Shown here piece after piece: positions 20,434 to 30,982 of a DNA stretch of 64,000 bases. The notes under the pieces were generated by a model. That model ran no database searches and was not told where the DNA came from. It saw nothing but the letters and a program-made list of their open reading frames with translations. The stretch comes from an uncultured Candidatus Poseidoniales archaeon. GTDB lineage: Archaea; Thermoplasmatota; Poseidoniia; Poseidoniales; Poseidoniaceae. The stretch spans positions 1 to 64,000 of the forward strand of contig CACODE010000007.1 in NCBI GenBank assembly GCA_902625885.1. Direction: 5' to 3'. The stretch's first letter is position 1. Each line of letters opens with the position of its first letter. The translations under genes and the position numbers were made by a program.

Positions 20434-22110
20434 TCACACCTCGGAGACTTCACCGTCGGCCAGCGGAGGCAGGCCCTTCTTGGCACGAACGTAATCGGTG
20501 TAGTTACCGTAATACACGGTGACCACGCCGTCTTGAAGTTCCCAAATGCGGTTCACGACTTGGTCGAGGAACCAACGGTCGTGGGAAACGGTGATGAGCG
20601 ACCCGGTGTAGTTGACGAGCGCCTCCTCAAGGGTCGCTTTGGACTCCATGTCAAGGTGGTTGGTCGGCTCATCCATCAGCAGCAGGTTGTTTTCCTCGAG
20701 CAGCAGCTTGAGCAGGGCCACACGGGCGCGCTCGCCGCCTGAAAGTTGAGACAACTTGGTCGCCACTTGCTCATTGGAGAACTGGAACCGCCCCAGAGCC
20801 GCTCGAATGTCGCCGTATTGGAAATCGGGGCGCAACTTTTGGATTTGCTCAACCGGATTGAGGTTGAAGTCGAGGGTCGCGTGGTCCTGGTGGAAGTACC
20901 CGATCTCGCATCCCGGTGCCAAGTCCATCTTGCCACTGGTGAGTTTCTCGTCACCGTTGATGAGTTTCAACAGCGTGGTTTTGCCCTGACCGTTCCCACC
21001 AACGATGCCGATACGGTCTCCTTTTCGAACCTCCAGCGACTGGTTGTCGAGTATCTTTCTGTCAAGCCCGTCAAACGCTTTGGTACCGCCTTCCACGGCC
21101 AGCACATCCATGCTACCTTTATCGGTCGCTTCCAAGGAAAGGATGAGGGGTTTGCGCTTCTTGGGCACGCGAGCCTTGAGGGCCTTCAGTTCCTGCTGCA
21201 TGCGCTCGATCATCTTGTGTTTGGCCGAGATGGATTTGTCGTATTTGTTGGCCCGCTTCATTTGCGCCATGGCGCCCATCGTCGACTGGATTTTCTTCTC
21301 GATGTTGGCGATGGCGTCGCCAAGCGCCGCTTCGCTCGCTGTCTTTTGGACGAGGAACTGGGAGTAGTTTCCCTTCCACGGCCACGCCCGAAGGTTGTCA
21401 ATCTCAACGATACGGTTGCACACTTGGTCGAGGAAGTAGCGGTCGTGAGAGACGATGAGTTGGGCCCCTTTGAATTCGGTCAGGAAGGTCTCGAGCCACT
21501 CCGTGGTGTGAATGTCAAGGTGGTTTGTGGGTTCGTCAAGGAAAATGACGTCGATGCCGTTGAGGCCGACGAGTTGCCTCGCAAGCGCCAGTTTTGCCTG
21601 CTCGCCGCCCGAGAGGTTGTTGACGGCCATGTCCATCGGGTGTTTGTCAAGCCCGAGCCGCTCAAGGATGCCCTTGGCGATGCCGGCGACGTTGCCCCCA
21701 CCGCTTGAGGCGAGGGTCTGCTGGAGTTCCGTGTAGCGCTCCATGACGGGTTCCCAGTCGCCTTCGTAAAACGAGGGGTCGACCATTTGTGCTTCTATGG
21801 CCGCAATTTCGTCTTCCAATTCTTGGAACTGACGGCCCTTCCGACCGAGTTCCTCTTCGATGGTGGAGGCCGATTCCAAGTCCCGAATTTGCGTGAGGTA
21901 GGCTAGGCGAATGCCGGGAGCGAACTCGATGTCCCCTGTGTCCTGCTTTTGCTCGCTGATGGTGTTCAGGAGCGTGGTTTTTCCCGCTCCGTTGTGGCCG
22001 ACGATGCCGATGCGGTCGCCGTCGTTGACCTTGATGTTGATGTCCTTCAGCACGTCCACGGCACCAAAGGAGCGGTCCACCGCTTCTACGTTGATGAGTT
22101 CACGTGCCAT
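20434..22110 (-). CDS. ABC-F family ATPase
   Basis: Two Walker A motifs (GHNGAGKTTL, GGNGQGKTTL), two LSGGE signatures, LDEPTNHLD / MDEPTNHLD. Start MARELINVE at 22110. Confidence 0.9.
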   Translation of the reverse strand: MARELINVEAVDRSFGAVDVLKDINIKVNDGDRIGIVGHNGAGKTTLLNTISEQKQDTGDIEFAPGIRLAYLTQIRDLESASTIEEELGRKGRQFQELEDEIAAIEAQMVDPSFYEGDWEPVMERYTELQQTLASSGGGNVAGIAKGILERLGLDKHPMDMAVNNLSGGEQAKLALARQLVGLNGIDVIFLDEPTNHLDIHTTEWLETFLTEFKGAQLIVSHDRYFLDQVCNRIVEIDNLRAWPWKGNYSQFLVQKTASEAALGDAIANIEKKIQSTMGAMAQMKRANKYDKSISAKHKMIERMQQELKALKARVPKKRKPLILSLEATDKGSMDVLAVEGGTKAFDGLDRKILDNQSLEVRKGDRIGIVGGNGQGKTTLLKLINGDEKLTSGKMDLAPGCEIGYFHQDHATLDFNLNPVEQIQKLRPDFQYGDIRAALGRFQFSNEQVATKLSQLSGGERARVALLKLLLEENNLLLMDEPTNHLDMESKATLEEALVNYTGSLITVSHDRWFLDQVVNRIWELQDGVVTVYYGNYTDYVRAKKGLPPLADGEVSEV

Positions 22111-22249
22111 GGGCTCCCTCAATTGGAGGGCCACCGTTGACCGTAGATAAATCACGCTCACTTCGCCGGCGTGAACGGGCGGGTCCAACGAGGCCTTCGT
22201 TCCTGCCGGCAGGGGACGGTTTTTTGAGGTAAGAAGCGCTAACGATGCC

Positions 22250-25200
22250 ATGGACGGAAAATCTGCCACCGCATGGTTGTTCGTGACCATGATGCTCCTG
22301 ATGGTCGCCCCCGCACCGGACGCTACGGCGCTAAAGGATGAACGCGTGGTTCACCATGTGGCATCGCCGTCCGACATGGTGGTCAATTTCTCACTGACCG
22401 TATCCGGAGGTGCCGAGGTGGTCGACTTGGCTCATGCCAACGACCACTACTACGTCGCCCTCGCTCATGACAGCTCCGGTTCCATCGGAAATTACACGTG
22501 GTTGGGAACGTCACCCGGAGGCTTGTTGCTCAAAATCGCTCACAACGGCACGGTCATGGGGAGTGCGTATGCGCCCTATCGGCCACTAAAGTTGGCGGTC
22601 TCCGACGATTTTGCCGTGATGATCGGAGAACACCCTTCAACCGGGCTGTTTCTTGAGGCCTTCAAGCCCGACATGACGCTGCAGGCTCAGCAGCATCTGA
22701 CTTCCGTTGACACCAACGGCGCCAACAACGACCTGTTGTTTTACGACCTCTCCATCGACGGCACGGACGCTTACGTTATGGTGGGTTGCCCTGCACCCCT
22801 CGTGGAGTTGACGTTCTTCCAAGATACGTGTTCCACGGAAAACGGTCGCACGGGCTACGCCATGGCCAATTGGGACTTGGCCAGCAACACCGTCGCCATC
22901 GTCAGCAGGGCCAAATATTTCGACATTGATCAAACCTCAATGGCTTACTATGCCTCAGAAAGCGGTGGTGGTTCAGCCACGATTGGGCCCAATCCAGACT
23001 GCCCTCAGAGCATTTATGCCCACAACGGCACCGTGGAGAGCATCGCTAATGCACACTGTGGCGGTCGAAAACTGGCTGGAGCGAATCATGCGGCCTCGTT
23101 GTTCGGCAGCACCTCCACATGGTCGGTGAACCCTAACGATTTTGAGATCTCAATGGGGTTGGCCTTTTCGAAGCTAAATGTCGCACAGTCGAACGAATTT
23201 TTTGACGGCGAGATCATTGGATTTGAAGCGTGCAATTCCGGCATCGACATTGAGGTGGACATGCTCCACCATGGCGGGCATTCGGCCCTGATGATTTACG
23301 GTTGGAGCGGCGGCGACAACAACGCCTGTTCGCTCATTGAACACGAAGCCGCAGATGCGGGCGATACCACCGGTGTTCTCACCACCTTCCAGGGGCGAGA
23401 TGCGAACATGGGTCTGCTGGGGACCAACGATTTTTCGAACGCCATTCCGATCAAGTCCACGAGGGACATCCTCAGCATGGTCGCCACCTCAGGCGAGGAT
23501 AGCGGTTGGGCGGGTGTGTGCCACACAGGGAGTTTGGCCGACGACAGTTTCGCCATCGTTATTGGTGGTCAAATCGAGCAAATCAGCCTCATTTCGTGGC
23601 AGAGCAACATCATCGTCAACGTCACCTCCCACAACGTCAACGCCGGTTGCCCAGAAGACCTCGCCGCCGGAAACGGTGAGGTGCTGATGCTGCAGAACGA
23701 CGGTATCATGCAAACGCTCACCTTCTTTGGTCAGGACGCCGATGGCGACAGTTATGGCCTATCAACCGACGCTTTTCCCGACGATGCAAACCAGTGGAGC
23801 GACAACGACGGCGACGGTTTTGGTGATAACTTAGGCTTCTCGAACAGCGATGATTGCCCTTACGCTGCCGGTAACTCCACCATCGGGCGAAAGGGATGCG
23901 CTGACAGTGACGGCGACGGGCACTCGGACTTTACCGATATGTTTCCCCAAGACAACAGCCAATGGAGCGATGAAGATGGCGACGGCTACGGCGACAACCA
24001 AACGGGAAATTCAGCCGACGAATGCCCATCCACCCCCGGTGCCTCCAACCGCGACCGACGGGGTTGTCCTGATGCCGACGGCGACGGGTTCAGCGACGAA
24101 AACGACGCCTATCCAGGCGACGCCACGCAGTGGGCCGACTCCGACGAAGACGGCTACGGCGACAACACGCTGGGCATGGATGGGGACGCCTGCCCGATGA
24201 CGTATGGGAACAGCACGCTCGGCCTGCTAGGCTGCCCGGACCAAGACGGCGATGGCTACAGCGACATTGACGACGACCTCCCCATGGACCCCACCCAGTG
24301 GGACGACTTGGACGGTGACGGCTACGGCGACAACGTGCAAGGCATGAACTACGACGAATTCCGATTTGACCCGACCCAACAAACCGACCGAGACGGCGAT
24401 GGCTACGGCGACAACTTGGGTGGAACAAGGGGTGATGCTTGCCCCGATACGCCCGGTGACTCAAGCGCTGACCGTTTCGGTTGCCTTGACACCGACGGTG
24501 ATGGCTGGTCGGACGATGGAGATGGATTCCCGGAGGACGAGACCCGGTGGAGTGACACCGACGGAGACGGCTACGAGGACAGCGACGACGCCTTTCCGTT
24601 CGACCCCACCCAGTGGAACGACACCGACGAGGACGGTTTTGGGGACAACCGCTTCGGTTCAAACGCCGACAAGTTCCCGCTCGACCCCACGCAGTGGTAC
24701 GACATCGACGGCGACGGTTATGGCGACAACCCGGACGGGGAGAACTACGACGCATTCTTGGCAGAACCCAGTCAGTGGTCCGATGTCGATGGGGACGGAT
24801 GCGGCGACAACCCCGGAGGACGAAACCCCGACCTCTTCATGCACGATCCCACGCAGTGCGAAGACAACGACGGCGACGGTTGGGGTGACAACCTCTCGGG
24901 CAACAACCCCGACCCTTACCTGTTTGACTTTGACAACGACGGCTACAACGACAGCATCGACGTCTTGCCCAAACTCTTCTCCCCGGGCGACCTTGACAAC
25001 GACGGCACCCCCGACGGCGAGGACGCCTTCCCAAGCAACCCGCTTGAGACATCGGATTTTGACGACGATCTGATCGGCGACAACCAGGACCCTGACGACG
25101 ATAACGACGGTGTGCTCGACGATGCTGAGATTAACGCAGGGACGGACCCGTTTGATGCCAAATCAAAGCCCGTGGATAGCTTTGAAATCATCTTGCCGGG

Positions 25201-25645
25201 GACCTCTATCGGTCTTGGGGCATGGGACCTCATCGGTGTCTTTGTTGGTATTCCGTTTACGGTGTGGATCTTGGTGGGGATTGCAACACGAGGCAACCGC
25301 CAGCGCCGCTTCGAGGAGATGCTGCGAGGGGCTGAGCGGCGAGAAGATCTCGAAGACATCGCCTCAGCCTACGAGCGAGCCGTGATGATGCGCATGCTCG
25401 GGCCGCACCAAGCGATTCGACTCGAACGCTTACGGACGGAACTGGACGACGAACTCGAGCAGGCCATGCACGCTGCCTACAGCGGCCAGAACAGCCAAGC
25501 GAGCAAGGAGGCTTGGGACGAATACGAGCGGCGAAAAGCCGCCTATGAAGCGGCCCAATCCGTGGCTACGGAACGAGCAGAGAACGCTTCATCGTACCAG
25601 AAAGACATCCCGGACATGCCCGAGCAGCAGAACGGTTCACCGTGA
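22250..25645 (+). CDS. Secreted thrombospondin type-3 repeat surface protein with C-terminal TM
   Basis: Signal peptide, many DxDGDGxGD repeats, TM LIGVFVGIPFTVWILVGIA, charged cytoplasmic tail. Confidence 0.8.
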   Translation: MDGKSATAWLFVTMMLLMVAPAPDATALKDERVVHHVASPSDMVVNFSLTVSGGAEVVDLAHANDHYYVALAHDSSGSIGNYTWLGTSPGGLLLKIAHNGTVMGSAYAPYRPLKLAVSDDFAVMIGEHPSTGLFLEAFKPDMTLQAQQHLTSVDTNGANNDLLFYDLSIDGTDAYVMVGCPAPLVELTFFQDTCSTENGRTGYAMANWDLASNTVAIVSRAKYFDIDQTSMAYYASESGGGSATIGPNPDCPQSIYAHNGTVESIANAHCGGRKLAGANHAASLFGSTSTWSVNPNDFEISMGLAFSKLNVAQSNEFFDGEIIGFEACNSGIDIEVDMLHHGGHSALMIYGWSGGDNNACSLIEHEAADAGDTTGVLTTFQGRDANMGLLGTNDFSNAIPIKSTRDILSMVATSGEDSGWAGVCHTGSLADDSFAIVIGGQIEQISLISWQSNIIVNVTSHNVNAGCPEDLAAGNGEVLMLQNDGIMQTLTFFGQDADGDSYGLSTDAFPDDANQWSDNDGDGFGDNLGFSNSDDCPYAAGNSTIGRKGCADSDGDGHSDFTDMFPQDNSQWSDEDGDGYGDNQTGNSADECPSTPGASNRDRRGCPDADGDGFSDENDAYPGDATQWADSDEDGYGDNTLGMDGDACPMTYGNSTLGLLGCPDQDGDGYSDIDDDLPMDPTQWDDLDGDGYGDNVQGMNYDEFRFDPTQQTDRDGDGYGDNLGGTRGDACPDTPGDSSADRFGCLDTDGDGWSDDGDGFPEDETRWSDTDGDGYEDSDDAFPFDPTQWNDTDEDGFGDNRFGSNADKFPLDPTQWYDIDGDGYGDNPDGENYDAFLAEPSQWSDVDGDGCGDNPGGRNPDLFMHDPTQCEDNDGDGWGDNLSGNNPDPYLFDFDNDGYNDSIDVLPKLFSPGDLDNDGTPDGEDAFPSNPLETSDFDDDLIGDNQDPDDDNDGVLDDAEINAGTDPFDAKSKPVDSFEIILPGTSIGLGAWDLIGVFVGIPFTVWILVGIATRGNRQRRFEEMLRGAERREDLEDIASAYERAVMMRMLGPHQAIRLERLRTELDDELEQAMHAAYSGQNSQASKEAWDEYERRKAAYEAAQSVATERAENASSYQKDIPDMPEQQNGSP
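23735..25110 (+). repeat. TSP3 Asp-rich coding repeats
   Basis: Recurring QWxDxDGDGYGDN units; boundaries approximate. Confidence 0.7.
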
Positions 25646-25702
25646 ACAACAGGGGTGCGCCGCCACCCTTGAGTTGATGAACCAAAGGGTGCTGGAGGAA
25701 CC

Positions 25703-28700
25703 ATGGCCGAGGGTGAGGAAGAGGTCGTCTTCACAACATCAACCGGCCCGGTGCGCGTCATCACGGCGGCGTCGCTGTTTGACGGCCACGACGCCGCCAT
25801 CAACGTGATGCGTCGACTCATTCAATCCTCGGGGGCTGAAGTCATCCACCTCGGCCACGACCAGTCTGCCAAGGCGGTTGTTGACTGTGCCGTTCAGGAA
25901 GACGCTCACGCCGTGGCCCTGACGTCGTACCAGGGCGGCCACGTGGAGTACTTCACCTACATTCGCCAACTGCTCGACGAGGCCGGTTGCGAGCACGTTC
26001 GCATCTTTGGCGGCGGTGGTGGGACCATCACGCCGCCAGAAATCCGTACCCTTCACCAGTCGGGCATCTCCAAAATCTACTCGCCCGACGACGGGCGCGC
26101 AATGGGGCTGATGGGCATGATTCACCACCTCATGGGGCTGGCGAGCGAAGTCGATCTGGTCGGCAAAGAACGCATGGCGAGCCTCGACGGTCCGGTGACG
26201 CCCGAGGACATGGCCAAGGTGGGCCTCTTGCTCACGCTCTCGGAATCTGCCGATGAAAAAGCCTTCAAAGCGGCGGTGGAAGCCTGCCGCTCTTCGGACA
26301 AAGACGTCCCCGTCATCGGGTTCACCGGGACGGGAGGTGCCGGAAAATCCAGCCTGCTCGACGAGTTGATGCTCCGCATCCAGCGAGACAACCCCGGCAA
26401 GAAGGTCTGCTTGTTGTGCGTGGACCCGACCCGAAAGCGAACCGGTGGTGCGCTTCTTGGCGACCGCATCCGCATGAATTCGCTTTCCAACAACGACCTC
26501 TACATGCGCAGCCTTGCCAGCCGGGGCAGTGGCTCGGAGATCAGCGCCAACCTTGACCGGGCCATCGAGGTCGCCAAAGCGGTCGGCTTCGATCTCATCT
26601 TTTGCGAAACAAGCGGCATCGGCCAGGGCAGCGACGCTATCACGACGGTGGCCGACCATTCCCTGTACGTGATGACCGCTGAGTTCGGCGCCCACACCCA
26701 ACTTGAGAAAATTGAAATGCTCGACGTCGCCGATGTTGTCATCCTTAATAAATACGAAAAGCGGGGGAGTGAGGACGCCCTTCGAGCCATACGGAAGCAA
26801 GTCCGTCGCAACCGCAACATGTTCGACGTCGCCGACGAAGAACTCCCCGTGGTCGCCACCATCGCCAGCCAGTTCGCTGACGGTGGCGTGGACCGCCTGT
26901 GGCAGAAAGTCGCCGCCATGGTCGGCTTTGAGGCGAGCAAACCGGTTGACGCCATGGGCGAGCGCAAGGGCGTGATTCCGCCCGAGCGCATCCACTACCT
27001 TTCCGAAATCGCTGCCAACGTGCGGGACTACCACGCTGCCAACGCCGAAGTGGCCGAGAAATTGCGCCTTTGCCAGCACCTTGAGACGGCGGCGACCAAC
27101 GCTGAGGAGCGGAGCGTCAAGGCCACAGCGAAGGATTTGCGAGCCCAAATCGGCGAGATCATGGAGGGCATGGAAGAGGCCAAAGAGGCGCTATTGAGCT
27201 TCCGCCAACTCGCCGAAGAATACGCCTCGGGTGAGTACACCTACCACGTGCGAGGCAAGCCGTTCAAGGTGCAGACCACCACCGAATCGCTGGCGCACTC
27301 CAACATTCCTCGCGTCGCCCTGCCCAAGACCAAGGACGATGGCGAACTTTACGAGTTCATCACCAAAGAGAACGCTCCTGGTCATTTCCCCTACACGGCC
27401 GGTGTTTTCCCGTTCAAGCGCACCGACGAGTTGTCCGCCCGCATGTTTGCCGGTGAAGGCGAGCCCGAGCGCACCAACCGTCGCTTCCACTACCTCAGCC
27501 AGGGCCAAGACTACGTCCGCCTCTCTACCGCTTTTGATTCGGTCACCCTCTACGGACGGGACCCCGCTCGCCGCCCCGATATTTGGGGCAAGGTGGGCAA
27601 CTCGGGGGTCTCCATCGCCACGACCGACGACGCCAAGCGCCTTTACTCCGGCTTCGACCTGTGCAACGCCAACACCTCGGTCTCGATGACCATCAACGGG
27701 CCGGCGCCCATCATTCTGGCCTTCTTCCTCAACGCCGCCATTGACCAGCAGGTGGAAGCCCACCTCGCCGAGCAAGGCAAGCCCGCCAAGCTGTTGGACA
27801 CGGCCTACCGAGGCGAACTCCCGGAAGGGCACAACGGGTTTGGTTTGGCCACCGTGGGACGGCGGGGCGACGAAATGGTGGACGCTGACACCTACGGTGA
27901 AATCAAGGCACGGACCCTCCAGACGGTGCGTGGAACGGTTCAGGCTGACATTCTGAAGGAAGACCAAGCGCAGAACACGTGCATCTTCTCCACCCCCTTT
28001 GCGCTCAAACTCATGGGCGACGTGCAGCAGTACTACATCGACCACGGCGTTCGCAACCACTACTCCGTGTCCATCTCGGGCTACCACATCGCCGAGGCGG
28101 GTGCCAACCCCATCACGCAACTCGCCCTGACGCTCGCCAACGGCTTCACCTACGTGGAATACTACCGCAGCCGAGGCATGGACATCAACAAGTTCGCACC
28201 GAACCTGTCGTTTTTCTTCTCCAACGGGCTCGATCCCGAATACACGGTCATCGGCCGGGTGGCACGGCGCATTTGGGCGGTCACGATGCGCGACATGTAC
28301 GGGGCCGACGAGCGCAGTCAGAAACTCAAGTACCACATTCAGACGAGCGGACGCAGCCTTCACGCCCAGGAGATCGACTTCAACGACATCCGCACGACCC
28401 TGCAGGCCCTGCTGGCGATTCAAGACAACGCCAACTCCCTCCACACCAACGCCTACGACGAAGCCATCACCACCCCCACCGAAGAATCGGTGCGCCGCGC
28501 CCTGGCGATTCAGCTCATCGTCAACAAGGAAAGCGGCTGGACCAAGACGGAAAACCCGATGCAGGGCGCCTACATCGTGGACGAACTGACCGACCTCGTC
28601 GAGGAAGCCGTGCTACAGGAATTCGAGGCGATTTCACGTCGTGGCGGTGTGCTCGGCGCCATGGAGACCATGTACCAGCGAGGCAAGATTCAGGACGAAT

Positions 28701-29047
28701 CGATGTACTACGAGCATCTCAAGCACGACGGTACGCTGCCGATCATCGGCGTGAATACCTTCCAGAACCCCAACGCCGCCGCCTTCGACGAGTCGGCGGC
28801 GGACGACTTCGAGATGGAACTCGCTCGGGCGACGCCCGAGGAGAAGGAAGCCTGTTTAGAGCGGGTGATGCACCGCCAAACGGTGGAAGGCGAGGCCACG
28901 CAGGCGGCGCTTGCTCAACTGCAAGAGGTCGCACGACAGGGCGGGAACGTGTTCGAGGAACTGATGGAGACGGTGAAGGTCGCAAGCCTCGGTCAAATCA
29001 CGGATGCGCTGTTCAACGTTGGTGGGCAGTATCGGCGCAACATGTGA
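25703..29047 (+). CDS. Fused acyl-CoA mutase (IcmF-like: B12-binding + MeaB-type GTPase + mutase)
   Basis: B12-binding DGHDAAINVM, GTPase GFTGTGGAGKSSLLDEL, mutase substrate/B12 region SISGYHIAEAGANPITQLALTLANGFTYVEYY. Confidence 0.85.
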   Translation: MAEGEEEVVFTTSTGPVRVITAASLFDGHDAAINVMRRLIQSSGAEVIHLGHDQSAKAVVDCAVQEDAHAVALTSYQGGHVEYFTYIRQLLDEAGCEHVRIFGGGGGTITPPEIRTLHQSGISKIYSPDDGRAMGLMGMIHHLMGLASEVDLVGKERMASLDGPVTPEDMAKVGLLLTLSESADEKAFKAAVEACRSSDKDVPVIGFTGTGGAGKSSLLDELMLRIQRDNPGKKVCLLCVDPTRKRTGGALLGDRIRMNSLSNNDLYMRSLASRGSGSEISANLDRAIEVAKAVGFDLIFCETSGIGQGSDAITTVADHSLYVMTAEFGAHTQLEKIEMLDVADVVILNKYEKRGSEDALRAIRKQVRRNRNMFDVADEELPVVATIASQFADGGVDRLWQKVAAMVGFEASKPVDAMGERKGVIPPERIHYLSEIAANVRDYHAANAEVAEKLRLCQHLETAATNAEERSVKATAKDLRAQIGEIMEGMEEAKEALLSFRQLAEEYASGEYTYHVRGKPFKVQTTTESLAHSNIPRVALPKTKDDGELYEFITKENAPGHFPYTAGVFPFKRTDELSARMFAGEGEPERTNRRFHYLSQGQDYVRLSTAFDSVTLYGRDPARRPDIWGKVGNSGVSIATTDDAKRLYSGFDLCNANTSVSMTINGPAPIILAFFLNAAIDQQVEAHLAEQGKPAKLLDTAYRGELPEGHNGFGLATVGRRGDEMVDADTYGEIKARTLQTVRGTVQADILKEDQAQNTCIFSTPFALKLMGDVQQYYIDHGVRNHYSVSISGYHIAEAGANPITQLALTLANGFTYVEYYRSRGMDINKFAPNLSFFFSNGLDPEYTVIGRVARRIWAVTMRDMYGADERSQKLKYHIQTSGRSLHAQEIDFNDIRTTLQALLAIQDNANSLHTNAYDEAITTPTEESVRRALAIQLIVNKESGWTKTENPMQGAYIVDELTDLVEEAVLQEFEAISRRGGVLGAMETMYQRGKIQDESMYYEHLKHDGTLPIIGVNTFQNPNAAAFDESAADDFEMELARATPEEKEACLERVMHRQTVEGEATQAALAQLQEVARQGGNVFEELMETVKVASLGQITDALFNVGGQYRRNM
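28999..29047 (+). repeat. Direct repeat copy 1 (3' end of IcmF gene)
   Basis: cacggatgcgctgttcaacgttggtgggcagtatcggcgcaacatgtga; 4 mismatches in 49 to the copy at 30355..30403. Confidence 0.9.
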
Positions 29048-29094
29048 TGACAGGGGTTGCTGTTGCCGGCTAATTCTTTATTCGTCGTCCGCCG

Positions 29095-30345
29095 ATGGTC
29101 GTCATCATGAAGCGGGATAAGCCCTCAGAAGACGCCGTGCCGCAAGCCGTGATCGTCGGGCATTTTCAATCACCATCCGCTGCGTCCGCTCCGCTTGCGA
29201 AAAATCCCGTCCAGTCAGCAGAAGCGACCGACAGCAGCCACGGTAGACACGAACCCTGGGGAATCATGGGAATGCCGAACCCGCTCATTCTGGTTGAAAA
29301 TCGCTTGAAGATAGCGAGTTTTGTCTTTACAGCCTCGATGTTCTTTGGTTGGAGATTGGACTATTGGGGCGACGGCTATTACGGTTTTGACGATGGTAGC
29401 CGTCAGTTCAGGTTTGGTTTGTTTGAGCTGTTCGATTTCATTACGTACACCGTGGTAAGCTCGCCGTGGTTTGAGAGTCAAGCCGAGCTTGCCGAATTCA
29501 TAGGTTGGCTGCCCGCCATGTTCTTCGCATTGCGGGATTTGATGTTCATCGTCCTGACGGTCGCCTTCGTGTACTGCTGGGTAAGAAAGCAACACCTGCC
29601 GAGATTTTCTGAAAAACTGGGTGTTTTTCTCACGGGATACTTTTGCTTCGTGACCGTTGGCCTGCTCGTCTCCACATTGATGATGCAAGGAGAAGAGCGC
29701 GCATTCTATGCCTACATTACCGAGACTCGCGGCTCCGTCTTTGCGTCCATTGGATTTTGGTTGGCAGGGTTTTCCGGCATCTTGATTCATCCAAAATGGA
29801 TTCCCGTGTCGGATAACCTAATGTCGGGAAAAAAGACGACTCTCGATGATGATCGCCTTCCGCTGAGCGGCGCTGCTGTGGCGGCCTCAGGCACCAAAAC
29901 CGATGATGGCCTCAATCCCACTGTGCTGTTTCTGTATCATGTTCCCTTGGTGTACCTGTTCATGGTCATTCTTTCGGTGAGTGACGGTGGTGATGACAAT
30001 GCCTTGTTTATGGGCATCACGGCGCCCATCGTTGGTTTTGTGGTCGGTCTTGTCCAACTCCGATGGGAATTTTTGAAGGGGTTTTTGCTGCAACTTGGCG
30101 TGTGTTTCCCCCTCGCTGGTGTACTCTTCATTTTGTCGGGAGGCGTTGGAGCATTTGGTGACGTTGGCGGTCTCGATGAGATTTTCTTCATCGCCCTCCT
30201 TCCAACCCTCTTCCTCCCCTTCAGGTATTACATGAACGGTATGAAGTATCGTGCGCTCGGCGCTACGTTCGCTGCCCCCCTTGGGTTTTTCATTCTGGTC
30301 ATCGGCATCATGTTTGGCGTGATCATGCGGTACGGGCTCTTCTGA
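29095..30345 (+). CDS. Multi-pass membrane protein of unknown function
   Basis: Several predicted TM segments; lies between the two copies of the 49-bp repeat. Confidence 0.65.
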   Translation: MVVIMKRDKPSEDAVPQAVIVGHFQSPSAASAPLAKNPVQSAEATDSSHGRHEPWGIMGMPNPLILVENRLKIASFVFTASMFFGWRLDYWGDGYYGFDDGSRQFRFGLFELFDFITYTVVSSPWFESQAELAEFIGWLPAMFFALRDLMFIVLTVAFVYCWVRKQHLPRFSEKLGVFLTGYFCFVTVGLLVSTLMMQGEERAFYAYITETRGSVFASIGFWLAGFSGILIHPKWIPVSDNLMSGKKTTLDDDRLPLSGAAVAASGTKTDDGLNPTVLFLYHVPLVYLFMVILSVSDGGDDNALFMGITAPIVGFVVGLVQLRWEFLKGFLLQLGVCFPLAGVLFILSGGVGAFGDVGGLDEIFFIALLPTLFLPFRYYMNGMKYRALGATFAAPLGFFILVIGIMFGVIMRYGLF

Positions 30346-30354
30346 GCGCCGAAG

Positions 30355-30403
30355 CACGGGTGCGCTGTTCAACGTCGGTGGGCAGTATCGGCGCAATACG
30401 TGA
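30355..30403 (+). repeat. Direct repeat copy 2 (duplicated IcmF 3' end)
   Basis: cacgggtgcgctgttcaacgtcggtgggcagtatcggcgcaatacgtga. Confidence 0.9.
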
Positions 30404-30450
30404 TTGAAACTGAACGCAAAGTGTAAGATCGGTGAGGCCGTGCAAGCACC

Positions 30451-30936
30451 ATGAGCGGTGTGGCTGATTTCATTCGCAAGGAAGAAAATCACGAACGGCA
30501 ACTGGCTGAATTCATGCAATGGGAGTACGTCCTAAAGCAAGAAAAAGGCTCAGCTTACGACTTTGTGGCCAAGGACACCTCCAAGATTGAGGCCAAGTTC
30601 GACTGGGACTCCATCAAAACCGGCAATCACTACCTAGAATTCGCCCAAACCAGCGACAACAAAGCGACCTGGGTGCCATCAAGCTTCGCCCTCTCGGCAG
30701 ACGAAGCAGATTACTGGGTGGTGATCAACGAAGACTGGCTGCGCATGTACCGAATGGACCACCTGCAGGCCTTCATCAAAGAGAGCCGTTCTGGATTCAA
30801 GGTCAAAGAGACCCGCTCGGGCGTCAATCATAACCGAGAGGGCCAATATTCGAAGGCTTACCTCATTCCGTTCATCTATTTGGACGAGGTGTGTTTCATG
30901 AAAATTCCAAGCCCCGTCGCCAGAAATCCCTCATGA
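30451..30936 (+). CDS. Putative PD-(D/E)XK-like protein
   Basis: YDFVAKDTSKIEAKFDWDSIKTGNHYLEF ... SADEADYWVVI resembles phage-type PD-(D/E)XK nucleases. Confidence 0.5.
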   Translation: MSGVADFIRKEENHERQLAEFMQWEYVLKQEKGSAYDFVAKDTSKIEAKFDWDSIKTGNHYLEFAQTSDNKATWVPSSFALSADEADYWVVINEDWLRMYRMDHLQAFIKESRSGFKVKETRSGVNHNREGQYSKAYLIPFIYLDEVCFMKIPSPVARNPS

Positions 30937-30982
30937 TCCAGTTTATAGACCCTTGACGTTGAATAGAAGATGAGGGCCAACC

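Noticed and set aside
20746-21708. 320-aa ORF opposite the ABC-F ATPase
   Set aside because: ABC-F motifs on the minus strand are unambiguous.
25739-28444. Long antisense ORFs (469 and 417 aa) opposite the IcmF mutase
   Set aside because: Shadow ORFs of a GC-rich, strongly conserved coding gene; no recognisable motifs.
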